Part shown: in pieces, positions 1 through 7,446 of the stretch
Numbering within the stretch: the first letter of the stretch is position 1
How the letters are laid out: the number at the start of each line of letters is the position of its first letter
Origin: Stomatobaculum longum
GTDB lineage: Bacteria; Bacillota; Clostridia; Lachnospirales; Lachnospiraceae
Direction: 5' to 3'
DNA: 10,358 nt
Assembly (NCBI GenBank): GCA_905370385.1
Contig: CAJPKN010000049.1
Span: 1 to 10,358 of the forward strand
Notes under the pieces: model-generated
Seen by the model: only the letters and a program-made list of their open reading frames with translations
Database searches by the model: none
What the model was told of the DNA's origin: nothing
Translations under genes and position numbers: made by a program

Positions 1-27
1 CCACGAGTTCGTCATCGGCTCTTTTTT
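1..27 (+). terminator. Possible 3' part of a terminator cut by the window edge
   Basis: A run of six T follows GTTCGTCATCGGCTC. This looks like the 3' arm and U-tract of an intrinsic terminator whose 5' arm (it would be GAGCCGATGACGAAC) would lie before base 1. Inside the window only a weak 5-bp GAGTT/GGCTC stem can form. The rest of 28-80 is AT-rich and holds no gene that I can see. Confidence 0.35.
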
Positions 28-80
28 ATTGTCCTAGTTCATCTTACAATTATCCCCGTCAAAAAAAATAAAATTTACGC

Positions 81-109
81 TTGCTTTTTTCTTCTCCTTC
101 CGCTATACT
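81..109 (+). promoter_or_regulatory. Sigma-70 promoter of the tRNA-Val gene
   Basis: The -35 box is TTGCTT (81-86) and the -10 box is TATACT (104-109), separated by exactly 17 bp. An A-rich stretch at 61-73 lies just upstream and could serve as an UP element, as is common for stable RNA genes. Transcription would begin near 116, a few bases before the mature tRNA 5' end at 120. Confidence 0.8.
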
Positions 110-119
110 AAACCTCGCT

Positions 120-192
120 GGAGATATAGCTCAACTGGGAGAGCATCCGCTTGACGTGCGGAAGGTCGCAGGTTCGAACCCTACTATCTCCA
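120..192 (+). tRNA. tRNA-Val (anticodon GAC)
   Basis: A 73-nt cloverleaf can be drawn in full. The acceptor stem is GGAGATA (120-126) with TATCTCC (185-191) and discriminator A192. The D stem is GCTC/GAGC (129-132, 141-144). The anticodon stem is TCCGC/GCGGA (146-150, 158-162) around the loop TTGACGT, giving anticodon GAC (153-155), which reads GUC and GUU valine codons. The variable loop is AGGTC, and the T loop is TTCGAAC on a GCAGG/CCTAC stem. The second T-stem pair is a C169/A183 mismatch, and the 15-48 (Levitt) position is A/C, both unusual. CCA is not encoded, so it must be added by the CCA enzyme. The T-run directly after A192 may help termination. Confidence 0.96.
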
Positions 193-240
193 TTTTTTGT
201 GCCCAAAAAGCAAATTTACGGTTTCGTTTTCGGACAGCGA

Positions 241-286
241 AAAGCGCGTGCCGGTCGTGAGTTGCGACCGGCACGCGCTTTCTTTT
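241..286. terminator. Bidirectional intrinsic terminator between the tRNA and the PEP-utilising enzyme gene
   Basis: There is a perfect 17-bp stem (241-257 with 265-281), GC-rich in its centre (GCGCGTGCCGGTCG), around the 7-nt loop TGAGTTG. On the plus strand it runs into TTTCTTTTCG, serving tRNA transcription. On the minus strand it ends in TTTTCG, 13 nt after the stop codon of the gene at 295. The tract is T-rich on both sides, better on the plus side. Confidence 0.8.
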
Positions 287-294
287 CGTTTCTG

Positions 295-2736
295 TCAAAC
301 TTCCACTTCCTCAATGCGCTCGGCATCTCCCTCGGAGGAGCGCTCCAAAATTCCGCGTCTTCCGTCCGCGCGGAGCCACTCGCCCTCGCGCACCGCCCGA
401 AAAAGACCGGGGACTCGAATCAGCGAGAGCAGTCCCAACTCTCTCGCGACAACTGCCTCGTGCGACCAGAGATCCCCTCGCTCCAGCACCAAGCCGCGGC
501 TCAGCGCGAGCAGCGGAAAGAGCTTCTCCGTGCAGTGATTTGCGAGCAACACGGCACCGCTCGCGCGGGGCAGCGTCTCTCCGTCAAAGAAGCTCGCCTC
601 TCCCTCTCTCACCGCACCGCAGGGAATGCCCCGCAAGAAAAGGCGCTCGCTCTCTTCACTGAGCTCTTCCTGCGTGAGCGACTCCCGAAGCACTGTCATA
701 TTTTCCCGCGCGAGGCTGCCGAAGCAGCAGAGATGACTGCAACGGGGCAGGGCCGCATAGCGCTCCTGTTCCCGTCTTCGCTCGCTGATCCCGGCTTGCA
801 GGCTGCGGAACACCGCTGTACTGCTGCCGCCCGCCGAAAAGGCACGCTCCAGCTCATCCCGTTTTAAATAGGAGATATCCCGTGCCTCCGCGAGTTCTCC
901 GCGGCGTGTGAGCAGCTCGCCGAGCTGTAAGACCTGCCTCCGCAGCCGGTCCACCCGGCTTTGCGCGAGGAAATCCAGATTTTCCCGCGCACGGAGAAAG
1001 AAGATGAGTTCCTGTAAGAGTCGCTTCCCACGGAGCTTCCCGAGAAAACCAAGGGTCTTAAACAGCTCTTCCTGTGCCTTCGCACTCACCTCACTCTGCT
1101 CACTCCGCACTTCAACCGGCCTTGCCGCCGCATACTGCTTCAAAAACGCAAAGAGCGGCTGCGGATTCTGCCGGTAGCTCTCCCGCTCCAAAAGATACTC
1201 GGCCGACGTGCAACTGCCGTAGTGCTTGAGGTAGTGCTGCACCTCCCCCGCAAACACGCTGCATTCGTTCTGTGCGCTTCCCTCTTCCGTGCGCACTCTC
1301 CAGCAGAGTCCCTCCAATTCCTGGGCGCTCTGCGAGAGCACGAGTTCGCGCAGCGCTTCGCTCTCCTGCACCGTGCGGAGCAAGGCGCTCAGCGCCTGCA
1401 CGCTCTCCGCGCTCTTCATGCCGCCCTGTCCCATGAGTGCGGCATTCAAAAGGCCCTCCGCGTTCGGAACACTGCGCTCGCGGAGCTCCTGTAAAAGCTC
1501 TGCGTAGCAACTCCTTGCACTCGCCTCCGCCTCGGCGGCAAAACACCCGAGTGCCGTGAAGCCGTCACTGAGATTCACGATTTTCCGCCAGCGCTCTTCG
1601 ACCGTCTCCGGGAGCTCCGCTTCCGCTTCGGTCTGCTCCTCCTGTTCCGCCGTCTGCAAATAGTGCGAGAGCTGATAGTGCTGCGGCAGTCGCTGTAAGA
1701 GTTCCGCCGAGGGCGAAGCTTCCGCTATCGTCTCTTCGCCGCCCTCCCGTCTCGTGTATACTCTTCCTTCAAAGAGCAGGGGCTCTTTCCCCGCCTTTTG
1801 ATAAAGTCCGCGGAGCAGTTCAAAGCCGAGCGGCGTCAACACGCCGTCCGCCGCGCCGTTACGCCCCGCCGCGTCCAGATAGAAGTGTTTGACCCGCTTA
1901 TCGAGGTGACGGTAAGAGCTCATCTCGCTCTCCCGAAGGAGCCTCAGTTCTCCGTCCGGCTCCACCGCAAACTCGAAGCAGCAGGCGGTCTGCGGCGTAT
2001 TGCTTGCCTCCAGTTCCCGCGCGAGCGCGGCCAGCCGGACAAAAAGTACCTCTCTCTCTTCATCCGCCTCCTCGGCTTCCGCTCGCTCCGTTGTTTGAAG
2101 CACCCTTCCCGCGAGATCAAGCACCGTGCGCTGCTGCTTTCCCGCAGCATCCGGGTACTCTGCAAGCAGCTCTTCCGGATTTCCGCTCTGCGGATTCGTC
2201 GTATAGACCGTAAAATTCCGCCCGGTTCCGGCCATGTCCTGGAGAATCACAGCCACCGCCATGCTCTCGTCAAAGAGCCCGTACTGCAGCATATAGCGGG
2301 CAGCGCGCTCCGAGAAACAGGAGAGATAGCAGTCCTTTACCGCCTGTAAGAGTTCATCGCCCCGCGGCACCTCGAGCACACTCTGAAAAAGGCCGTCGAA
2401 ACTGTGCCGCTCCTCGCCCTCCAGAATGAAGCTGCTGCGCACCGCAAAGCGCTCCGCCCGCGGCATCGCAACCTGAAGTTCGCGTCTCAGCTTCTCCGCC
2501 GCCTCCTCTCCGAACGTGCAACTCTCTAAGAGCGCACGAAGCTCTGCCCCCGTCTCCTCGGAAGGATTGCGAAGCAGCTCCGCATAGCGCTCCTGTTTAT
2601 CGCCAAGAAAGCGAAAAAAGAAGTTCCGGTCCAGAATGAAAAACGGCGGCACGGAATAGCCCTGCGCCCTTCTGCGGAGCAAGTTCCACGCCTTATTGCC
2701 CAACAGCCGTCTGCTCTCCGCCTCTGTGTCTCGCAT
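295..2736 (-). CDS. PEP/pyruvate-binding and PEP-utilising mobile domain protein (rifampin phosphotransferase-like, divergent)
   Basis: This is an 813-residue cytoplasmic protein of the phosphohistidine-swivel family (PEP synthase, PPDK, rifampin phosphotransferase). Those enzymes move phosphate from ATP via a mobile histidine to a substrate. The N-terminal ATP-grasp region (about 10-270) has GNKAWNLL (13-20), VPPFFIL and VRSSFILEGEERHSFDG (99-115), all family hallmarks. The middle region includes HYLKHYG and ARDISYLKRDELE (618-630), as in rifampin phosphotransferase. The C-terminal swivel domain (about 700-795) carries the phosphohistidine motif LWSHEAVVARELG with His759. There is no PEP synthase-type C-terminal barrel, and the length (about 860 in rifampin phosphotransferases) fits the RPH layout. 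The usual GLGE loop and the QxRP element ending the ATP domain are not recognisable (LLRESE instead), so catalysis is uncertain. The ATG at 2736 is chosen because GGGGGAG lies 5 nt upstream. A longer TTG reading to 2802 would begin inside the preceding terminator tail and has no ribosome binding site. The substrate is unknown. Confidence 0.85.
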   Translation of the reverse strand: MRDTEAESRRLLGNKAWNLLRRRAQGYSVPPFFILDRNFFFRFLGDKQERYAELLRNPSEETGAELRALLESCTFGEEAAEKLRRELQVAMPRAERFAVRSSFILEGEERHSFDGLFQSVLEVPRGDELLQAVKDCYLSCFSERAARYMLQYGLFDESMAVAVILQDMAGTGRNFTVYTTNPQSGNPEELLAEYPDAAGKQQRTVLDLAGRVLQTTERAEAEEADEEREVLFVRLAALARELEASNTPQTACCFEFAVEPDGELRLLRESEMSSYRHLDKRVKHFYLDAAGRNGAADGVLTPLGFELLRGLYQKAGKEPLLFEGRVYTRREGGEETIAEASPSAELLQRLPQHYQLSHYLQTAEQEEQTEAEAELPETVEERWRKIVNLSDGFTALGCFAAEAEASARSCYAELLQELRERSVPNAEGLLNAALMGQGGMKSAESVQALSALLRTVQESEALRELVLSQSAQELEGLCWRVRTEEGSAQNECSVFAGEVQHYLKHYGSCTSAEYLLERESYRQNPQPLFAFLKQYAAARPVEVRSEQSEVSAKAQEELFKTLGFLGKLRGKRLLQELIFFLRARENLDFLAQSRVDRLRRQVLQLGELLTRRGELAEARDISYLKRDELERAFSAGGSSTAVFRSLQAGISERRREQERYAALPRCSHLCCFGSLARENMTVLRESLTQEELSEESERLFLRGIPCGAVREGEASFFDGETLPRASGAVLLANHCTEKLFPLLALSRGLVLERGDLWSHEAVVARELGLLSLIRVPGLFRAVREGEWLRADGRRGILERSSEGDAERIEEVEV

Positions 2737-2778
2737 CTTTTCTCCCCCAAATGACTTTGTTGTAATTTTACCTATTTT

Positions 2779-2806
2779 CTCATATTCCGCGGATTCTAAC
2801 AAGCAA
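2779..2806 (-). promoter_or_regulatory. Candidate promoter of the PEP-utilising enzyme gene
   Basis: On the minus strand, TTGCTT (2806-2801) and TATGAG (2784-2779) are 16 bp apart, immediately downstream of the terminator of the preceding gene. The -35 box overlaps the terminator's T-rich tail. The predicted leader is about 35 nt and contains the GGGGGAG ribosome binding site. The -10 box matches the consensus at four of six positions, so this is a moderate call. Confidence 0.4.
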
Positions 2807-2808
2807 AG

Positions 2809-2838
2809 AAGGGGCAGCGCGTTTCCGCGCTACCCCTT
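2809..2838 (-). terminator. Intrinsic terminator of the surface-protein gene
   Basis: On the minus strand an AAGGGGTAGCGCG / CGCGCTGCCCCTT stem closes a GAAA tetraloop and is followed by CTTTGCTTG. One position pairs only as G-U in minus-strand RNA (C/A mismatch in plus-strand RNA), and GAAA is a stable loop only in the minus sense. This fixes the orientation. It begins 19 nt after the stop codon at 2858. Confidence 0.85.
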
Positions 2839-2857
2839 TCCTCCGTTGCTGATTTCC

Positions 2858-5800
2858 TTATTCTACCGTAAGCGTGAAGCTGCCGACCTGATAGCCGCCG
2901 GCTTTCACCGTAACCTCATTGCTGCCGCTCTCAAAGAGATTGCCGCTCAGAGAAAGGCCTGCGCGCTTATAGCTCTTCAGGATGAAGGCATAGCTGTCGT
3001 CACTCGAGTGGATATAGTTTGCGTAAACCGACTTTGCCTTCTTACCGTTCACCGAAACCTCCAGATCGCTGCTGCGTAGCCAGGTATCGGTTTCCGCCTC
3101 CGAGAGCCCCGAGAAGCTCAGCCGGTATGCCGGCTTGGAGCCGCTCTCATAGAAGGGATTCGGCGTCTTCTTCTCGACCGATGCCGCACTCGGCACAGCC
3201 TTTCCGTTCGTTTCCGCCCCGCTTTCGGCTTCCGCGCCTACAGCGCGCTCCACCGTGAAGCGGAAGGGCTCGTACCCCTCTACCTCAAGAACTACTTCAT
3301 TGCTTGCCTCGGTAAAGCCGTTCGCCGAGAGACGCACGCCGTTCTTCTTGTAAGTCCTGTCAAAAAGCGTCGCATACTTATCGTCCATCGAGAAGAGATA
3401 GCTCTTGCTCTGCGCTTCCGTATAACGCTTTCCGTTCACCGTGAGCTTCGTAATCTTGGCGCGAAGATAGGTATCCAGGGCATCCGCATCGAGTCCCGTG
3501 AAGGTGAGATCATAGACCTCCTTCGTGCCGCTGTCATAGCCCTGACGCGGCGAAACCTTCTCTGCCTGAGCAGCCGTCGGCGCTTTCTTCTTTGCCGTTT
3601 CGGCCGGTGCAGCGCTTCCGTTTTGCACCGCAAATTCCTTCTCCGCGTAGCCCTCGGCCTTCACGACAATGCGGTTTTCGCCCGCCGCCAAAGCCCCGAG
3701 CACAAACTTGAGGCCGTCGTTTCTGCCGTAGCTGTCCTTGTGGAAGCCGTACTCGCTGTTCCCGAGACCGTAGCTGTAGCTCTTACGCTCGTAGGCCGTA
3801 CCGTTTACGCTGAGCTCCGTGATCTTCGAAAGATAGCTCTCAAGCTCATCCGCCGAGAGTCCCTCGAAGCGAAGAAGCCAATTGCTGCTGAGGAGGCTCT
3901 CTTCCTTCTCAAGCGTTGCGCTTGTCGGCGCTGCCTTGGTCTCGACTGCCGGCGTCTCCGGTGCGGAAGCGCCGCCCTCTGCCGGAATCGTGACCGTCAG
4001 TTTCGCATAGCCCTCTGCCGTAATTTCAATCTTCTTTTCGCCGGCCGCTGCCGCCGTGCTGCCGAGTGCCAGGGCATTGTTTCTGCCGTAAGCATCTTTT
4101 TTCAGCACATACGCGGTGGCACCGAGGCCGTAGCTAAAGTTGCTCTTTTCAAAAACCGTTCCGTTCACACGGAGCTCCGTGATCTTCGAGAGGTAGTTGC
4201 CGAGTTCCTCCCCGGAAAGTCCCTCGAAGTTAAGGACGGTCTCGCTGCCAAAGACACTGCGATTCGTGCCGAGGGTCGCGCCGCTCGGCGCTGCCTTCTC
4301 CTCTGCCGCGGGCTGCTCGGGCGTTGCCTCTGCCGCCGCGACCGTAAAGTCTAACTTCACCGGTATCTTGGCATCCGTAAACTTAAGATAGAGCGAGTAA
4401 TTGCCGGTAGCCTTAAAGAGTCCGCCCTTCAGAATGAGCTGTGTGCCGGAGAGCTCATAGTAATCGTCGGAACTCGTGCCGCCCTCCGTTGCCGTCATGA
4501 GTCTTCTGAGACCGCTCTCTTCCGAATTGCTGAGTTCCACCTTCGCGAGCTTTGCCGCCAGTCTCTCTGCGCTGAGGCCTTCTACGTTCACCGTGATATC
4601 CGCGTTCTGCTTTGCCTCGCCCTGCAGCGCAAGGGTCGGCAACGCCTCCGCAGCCGTATAGGTAAGTTTCAGTTCCGCCGCTCTGTACTTCTGCCCCGCA
4701 TCGATCTTCAGCTTGTGTTCGCCGACCTCCGGCGTGTTGTAGAAGTTAAATGCGCCTCGCTTCACGGTCAGCGTGCCCGCCGCTTTGTCCAGCACGTACT
4801 GCTTCTCGTAAGCGTCCATGAGGTTACGGCTCTCGCCGTCCACATAGAGACCGCGGATTGCATCGAGGTAAGCGCTGTCATCCGTGTGCAGCACAAAGTC
4901 ATTGCCCGCGACCGCTGTCGTGCCGCTAAAGTCCGGAACCTTGTCGCCCTTATAGAACTTAAAGCTCGTCAGTGCGCCGAGGCTGCCGTCCTCAAGGACA
5001 TTCTGCACCTCGTTCGGGCCCGCATAGCTTGCCGCCGCGTGGGAGTCCGTATATTCCTTGAAGCTAAGGCTCTTGCCGCCCGCAAGGCGCGACTCCTTGT
5101 AGGCATCCATGTAGTCCGTGAAGCGGTACAGCTTCTCCGCGCCGTCCTTATAGATGTAATCGCTCTCCGTCGTGTCGAAGTAGCGCTTCACCACCGCCCG
5201 CGCATCCTCGTTCAGCGCCTCGATCTCATTGAGAATCAGCGCATTGGTCAGGAGATCGTAGTCAAAGACCATGCGACCGTCCACATACTGGCCGCCGCCG
5301 CTGCTGCCGCTGCTCTTCTTGCCGGAGACGGAACCCGTCGTTGCACTCGAGACCGCATCGATCTCGACCGGCTTACTTCTCGCGCTCTTCTTTGCCTTCA
5401 ACTCGGTCTCGCTGTCCTCTTCCTTTAAGAAGGACTGACCCGGGTAAACCTCAAACTTTTTCTTAATCGTCTGATAGCCCGAGTACTTGAGCGTTAATGT
5501 GTAGACACCGACCTCGTCCGTGTTGACCGTCTTCTCCTCATTGGAGCTCTTTCCGTAGAGGACAAAGAGGTCGCCGAAGTTGAAGAAATCGTCGATGTAC
5601 TTGAGCTCAACGACCTTACCGCTCGGCTTCTTTAACGTGACGCGCATGGAATCAATCTTCAGATCGTTTCCGAAGCTCTCGCCTCCGCTCGCCTCCACGT
5701 TGAACTGGACGCGCTCGCCCGCCTTCGGGTTTGCGGTCTCAACACGCTGCTTTAAGCTGAACTTTGCGCTGCTCACCAGTTCAAACGGCACCGTGACCGT

Positions 5801-7426
5801 CTCGTTCGTATAGCTCGAGTGAATGTTCACGCGGTAGATGCCTCTGCTCCGCATGTTATCCTGGCCCGTCGGAATTTGGATGATGCCGTTTTTGCCGTGC
5901 TTCGTATCCTTGACTTCCTTCGTGAAGGTCGGGTTCCGGTTGACCGGCCAGTTCTCGTTGTTCATAATCTTCAGGCTGTCAATGCCCTCAAACCACTTCT
6001 TCTGCTCCTCGTTCTCGACATTGAACTTGATGACAATGTTGTCCTTTTGAACGCCCTTGCCCTCTGCGTTGATCTCCACAGCCTTCACATAGAACTGGGT
6101 CGTGACTGCGTCGCTGTTTTCTTTTCTCTTCTGCAGAAGATCAAAGGTCGTCGTTGCCGGAAGAATACGGTCTCTGCCCTCCTTGTCCTTCGGCGCAAGC
6201 AGGTAGTCAAACTTCGAGACACGCCCGCGGGACAGAATGTAGTCCGGCTGATCCTCCGGATTGCCCGGCGTGACCGTCTCGCTTGCGGTACCGGCATTCA
6301 GGCGAAGCGTCTGCTCCGTGCTGCCGTCCGCCTTGTTGACCACGACCAGCTCCTTCGGAGAAGCCACCGTGGAAGCCCACTTCACCACGCGGCCGGCATC
6401 GTCCACCTTTCGCACTGCCTCGGTGACATTCACGCCGTCCACAAAAATCTCATGGTCCGCAAGCGATCCCTGACGGAATACCACCGTCACAAAGTCCGCA
6501 AACCCCAGGTGCACCATGCGGCTCTTCAGTTCCTTCTCGGGCTGCTCGTTTTCTTGCTTGGAAGCATCCCCATTCTTACCCGGTCTGTCATCTTCTACCG
6601 GGCCCACCGGATGCTCGGGTACTTCCGGGCTTACCGGCGTCTCCGGGCTTATCGCCGGATTTGCCGGATTCACTGCCGGGTTTGCCGGATCCTCCGGGTT
6701 GATTCCGCCCTGCTGTGCGGGGTTACTCGGGCTTGCCGGCTGTGCCTCGGGCTGTACCGGCTTACTCTGCTCCTCGGGCTGTACCGGCTTTACCGGCGTC
6801 GTGTGGGAGCTGCCGCCGCCCGAACCGCCGGAGCCGCCGCCTCTTCTACCGCCACGGCTTCCGCCGCCGCCCGAACTGCCGCGCTTCCCGGAAGAAGACG
6901 TTCCGCCCGATTTTCCGCTGCCGGAGCCGCCCTTGCCTGCGCTCTTGGTGATATAGCCCTCGCCCGTGCGGCTCTGAATGTTGCCGCTCGCATCGACCCA
7001 CTTGCCGTCCTTGTCCACGCGATAGCCGTCCGGCGTCGTGCCATCCTTAATCAGCTTACCCTCGCGCTCATCCGCCTCGGTCACAAAGTAATAGCAGTTG
7101 CCGTCAATCCAGTTCCAGCCGGTCAGCATCTTGCCGAAGCTGCCGTCGTGCTTGTTGCTGAAGAAGTACTGACTGCCGTCCGCAAGGTAAAGCCAGCCGC
7201 TGCGAAGTGTTCCCGTCTTCGGGTCTACATAGTACCAGCTGCCGTTTTCGTAAATCCAGCCGAGGACATTCTGTCCCTTTTCATCCAAGAAGGACCAGTT
7301 TTCACCGCTCTGCTTCCAGCTTCCCGCCGTGTTCGCACGTCTCTTTGCAAAGACCTGCAGCGGGCTCGATAGGACCATGCTCATTGCGGTTGCAATGGCA
7401 AGCGCCTTTAAACCATACTTTCTCAT
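2858..7426 (-). CDS. Secreted cell-wall-binding surface protein with six HID (Shr-like/DUF1533) repeats
   Basis: This is a 1522-residue exported protein. Residues 1-27 form a Sec signal peptide (MRKYGLK, hydrophobic 8-22, likely cleavage after VFA). Residues 36-149 are Trp/Tyr/Gly-rich cell-wall-binding repeats (GWIYENGSWYYVD, SGWLYLADGSQYFF, TGWNWIDGNCYYF). Residues 163-207 are a Gly/Ser/Lys/Arg linker and 210-282 a Pro-rich stalk. About 303-378, 393-550 and 551-662 look like beta-rich Ig-like regions that I cannot name. From 829 to the end there are six repeats with the HID pattern KIT-L-VNG, a Tyr-containing middle and a closing AEGY. In streptococcal Shr such domains bind haemoglobin, so haemoglobin or haem capture is a family-based inference; adhesion is an alternative. 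No NEAT domain, LPXTG signal or C-terminal TM segment is present, so anchoring must come from the N-terminal repeats. Only one cysteine (C111) is present. The start at 7426 is supported by the signal peptide; AGGAG at 7439-7443 is rather far (12 nt). Confidence 0.88.
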   Translation of the reverse strand: MRKYGLKALAIATAMSMVLSSPLQVFAKRRANTAGSWKQSGENWSFLDEKGQNVLGWIYENGSWYYVDPKTGTLRSGWLYLADGSQYFFSNKHDGSFGKMLTGWNWIDGNCYYFVTEADEREGKLIKDGTTPDGYRVDKDGKWVDASGNIQSRTGEGYITKSAGKGGSGSGKSGGTSSSGKRGSSGGGGSRGGRRGGGSGGSGGGSSHTTPVKPVQPEEQSKPVQPEAQPASPSNPAQQGGINPEDPANPAVNPANPAISPETPVSPEVPEHPVGPVEDDRPGKNGDASKQENEQPEKELKSRMVHLGFADFVTVVFRQGSLADHEIFVDGVNVTEAVRKVDDAGRVVKWASTVASPKELVVVNKADGSTEQTLRLNAGTASETVTPGNPEDQPDYILSRGRVSKFDYLLAPKDKEGRDRILPATTTFDLLQKRKENSDAVTTQFYVKAVEINAEGKGVQKDNIVIKFNVENEEQKKWFEGIDSLKIMNNENWPVNRNPTFTKEVKDTKHGKNGIIQIPTGQDNMRSRGIYRVNIHSSYTNETVTVPFELVSSAKFSLKQRVETANPKAGERVQFNVEASGGESFGNDLKIDSMRVTLKKPSGKVVELKYIDDFFNFGDLFVLYGKSSNEEKTVNTDEVGVYTLTLKYSGYQTIKKKFEVYPGQSFLKEEDSETELKAKKSARSKPVEIDAVSSATTGSVSGKKSSGSSGGGQYVDGRMVFDYDLLTNALILNEIEALNEDARAVVKRYFDTTESDYIYKDGAEKLYRFTDYMDAYKESRLAGGKSLSFKEYTDSHAAASYAGPNEVQNVLEDGSLGALTSFKFYKGDKVPDFSGTTAVAGNDFVLHTDDSAYLDAIRGLYVDGESRNLMDAYEKQYVLDKAAGTLTVKRGAFNFYNTPEVGEHKLKIDAGQKYRAAELKLTYTAAEALPTLALQGEAKQNADITVNVEGLSAERLAAKLAKVELSNSEESGLRRLMTATEGGTSSDDYYELSGTQLILKGGLFKATGNYSLYLKFTDAKIPVKLDFTVAAAEATPEQPAAEEKAAPSGATLGTNRSVFGSETVLNFEGLSGEELGNYLSKITELRVNGTVFEKSNFSYGLGATAYVLKKDAYGRNNALALGSTAAAAGEKKIEITAEGYAKLTVTIPAEGGASAPETPAVETKAAPTSATLEKEESLLSSNWLLRFEGLSADELESYLSKITELSVNGTAYERKSYSYGLGNSEYGFHKDSYGRNDGLKFVLGALAAGENRIVVKAEGYAEKEFAVQNGSAAPAETAKKKAPTAAQAEKVSPRQGYDSGTKEVYDLTFTGLDADALDTYLRAKITKLTVNGKRYTEAQSKSYLFSMDDKYATLFDRTYKKNGVRLSANGFTEASNEVVLEVEGYEPFRFTVERAVGAEAESGAETNGKAVPSAASVEKKTPNPFYESGSKPAYRLSFSGLSEAETDTWLRSSDLEVSVNGKKAKSVYANYIHSSDDSYAFILKSYKRAGLSLSGNLFESGSNEVTVKAGGYQVGSFTLTVE
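2861..4942 (-). repeat. Six tandem HID-like protein repeats
   Basis: Approximate units, read from the N- to the C-terminal side: 4655-4942 (residues 829-924), 4337-4642 (929-1030), 3983-4291 (1046-1148), 3623-3931 (1166-1268), 3248-3583 (1282-1393) and 2861-3193 (1412-1522). Each has a leading strand ending in F-GLS or similar, a central VNG or VDG turn, an aromatic middle and a final segment with EGY, GGY or an equivalent. Ala/Pro/Glu-rich spacers separate the last five units. Units three and four are the closest pair (SKITEL-VNGT and SYGLG shared). Units one and two are the most divergent. Boundaries are by eye. Confidence 0.75.
6581..6940 (-). repeat. Low-complexity stalk: Gly/Ser/Arg-rich linker followed by Pro-rich segment
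   Basis: Residues 163-207 of the surface protein are almost entirely G, S, K and R, with RGG-type clusters (SRGGRRGGGSGG). Residues 210-282 are Pro-rich, with the doubled unit KPVQPE and an NPA-type series (NPEDPANPAVNPANPAISP). Such segments typically act as extended spacers across the cell wall, lifting the binding domains from the anchor repeats. Confidence 0.8.
6980..7321 (-). repeat. Cell-wall-binding (choline-binding-like) repeats of the surface protein
   Basis: Residues 36-149 contain about five to six roughly 20-residue units of the CW_binding_1 type. Each has a Gly-Trp followed by a turn and a paired aromatic strand: GWIYENGSWYYVD, SGWLYLADGSQYFF, TGWNWIDGNCYYF and DGYRVDKDGKWVD. 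In related proteins such repeats hold the protein non-covalently on teichoic-acid choline or other wall polymers. The actual ligand here is not known. Confidence 0.85.
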
Positions 7427-7446
7427 CTCTGTCTCTAACTCCTGTC

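Noticed and set aside
151..867. 238-codon plus-strand open frame overlapping the tRNA
   Set aside because: It starts inside the tRNA-Val gene and runs through a terminator hairpin and antisense to the PEP-utilising enzyme, so it is a shadow.
295..2736. Full PEP synthase (ppsA) or PPDK
   Set aside because: The C-terminal PEP-binding barrel of those enzymes is absent; the mobile histidine domain is at the very C-terminus, as in rifampin phosphotransferases.
2737..2802. Longer N-terminus for the PEP-utilising enzyme (TTG at 2802)
   Set aside because: It would begin in the T-rich tail of the upstream terminator, has no ribosome binding site, and the family similarity begins only after the ATG at 2736.
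2858..3000. LPXTG sorting signal at the end of the surface protein
   Set aside because: The protein ends in SFTLTVE, with no LPXTG-like motif, hydrophobic segment or positive tail.
3623..4354. 243-codon plus-strand frame with repeated-looking protein
   Set aside because: The apparent repeats mirror the HID repeats on the minus strand. No start signal is present.
5819..7372. 517-codon open frame on the plus strand
   Set aside because: It lies antisense to the surface-protein gene. Its Leu/Arg/Ala-rich translation has no domain logic and no ribosome binding site. It results from GC-rich codons and repeats on the other strand.
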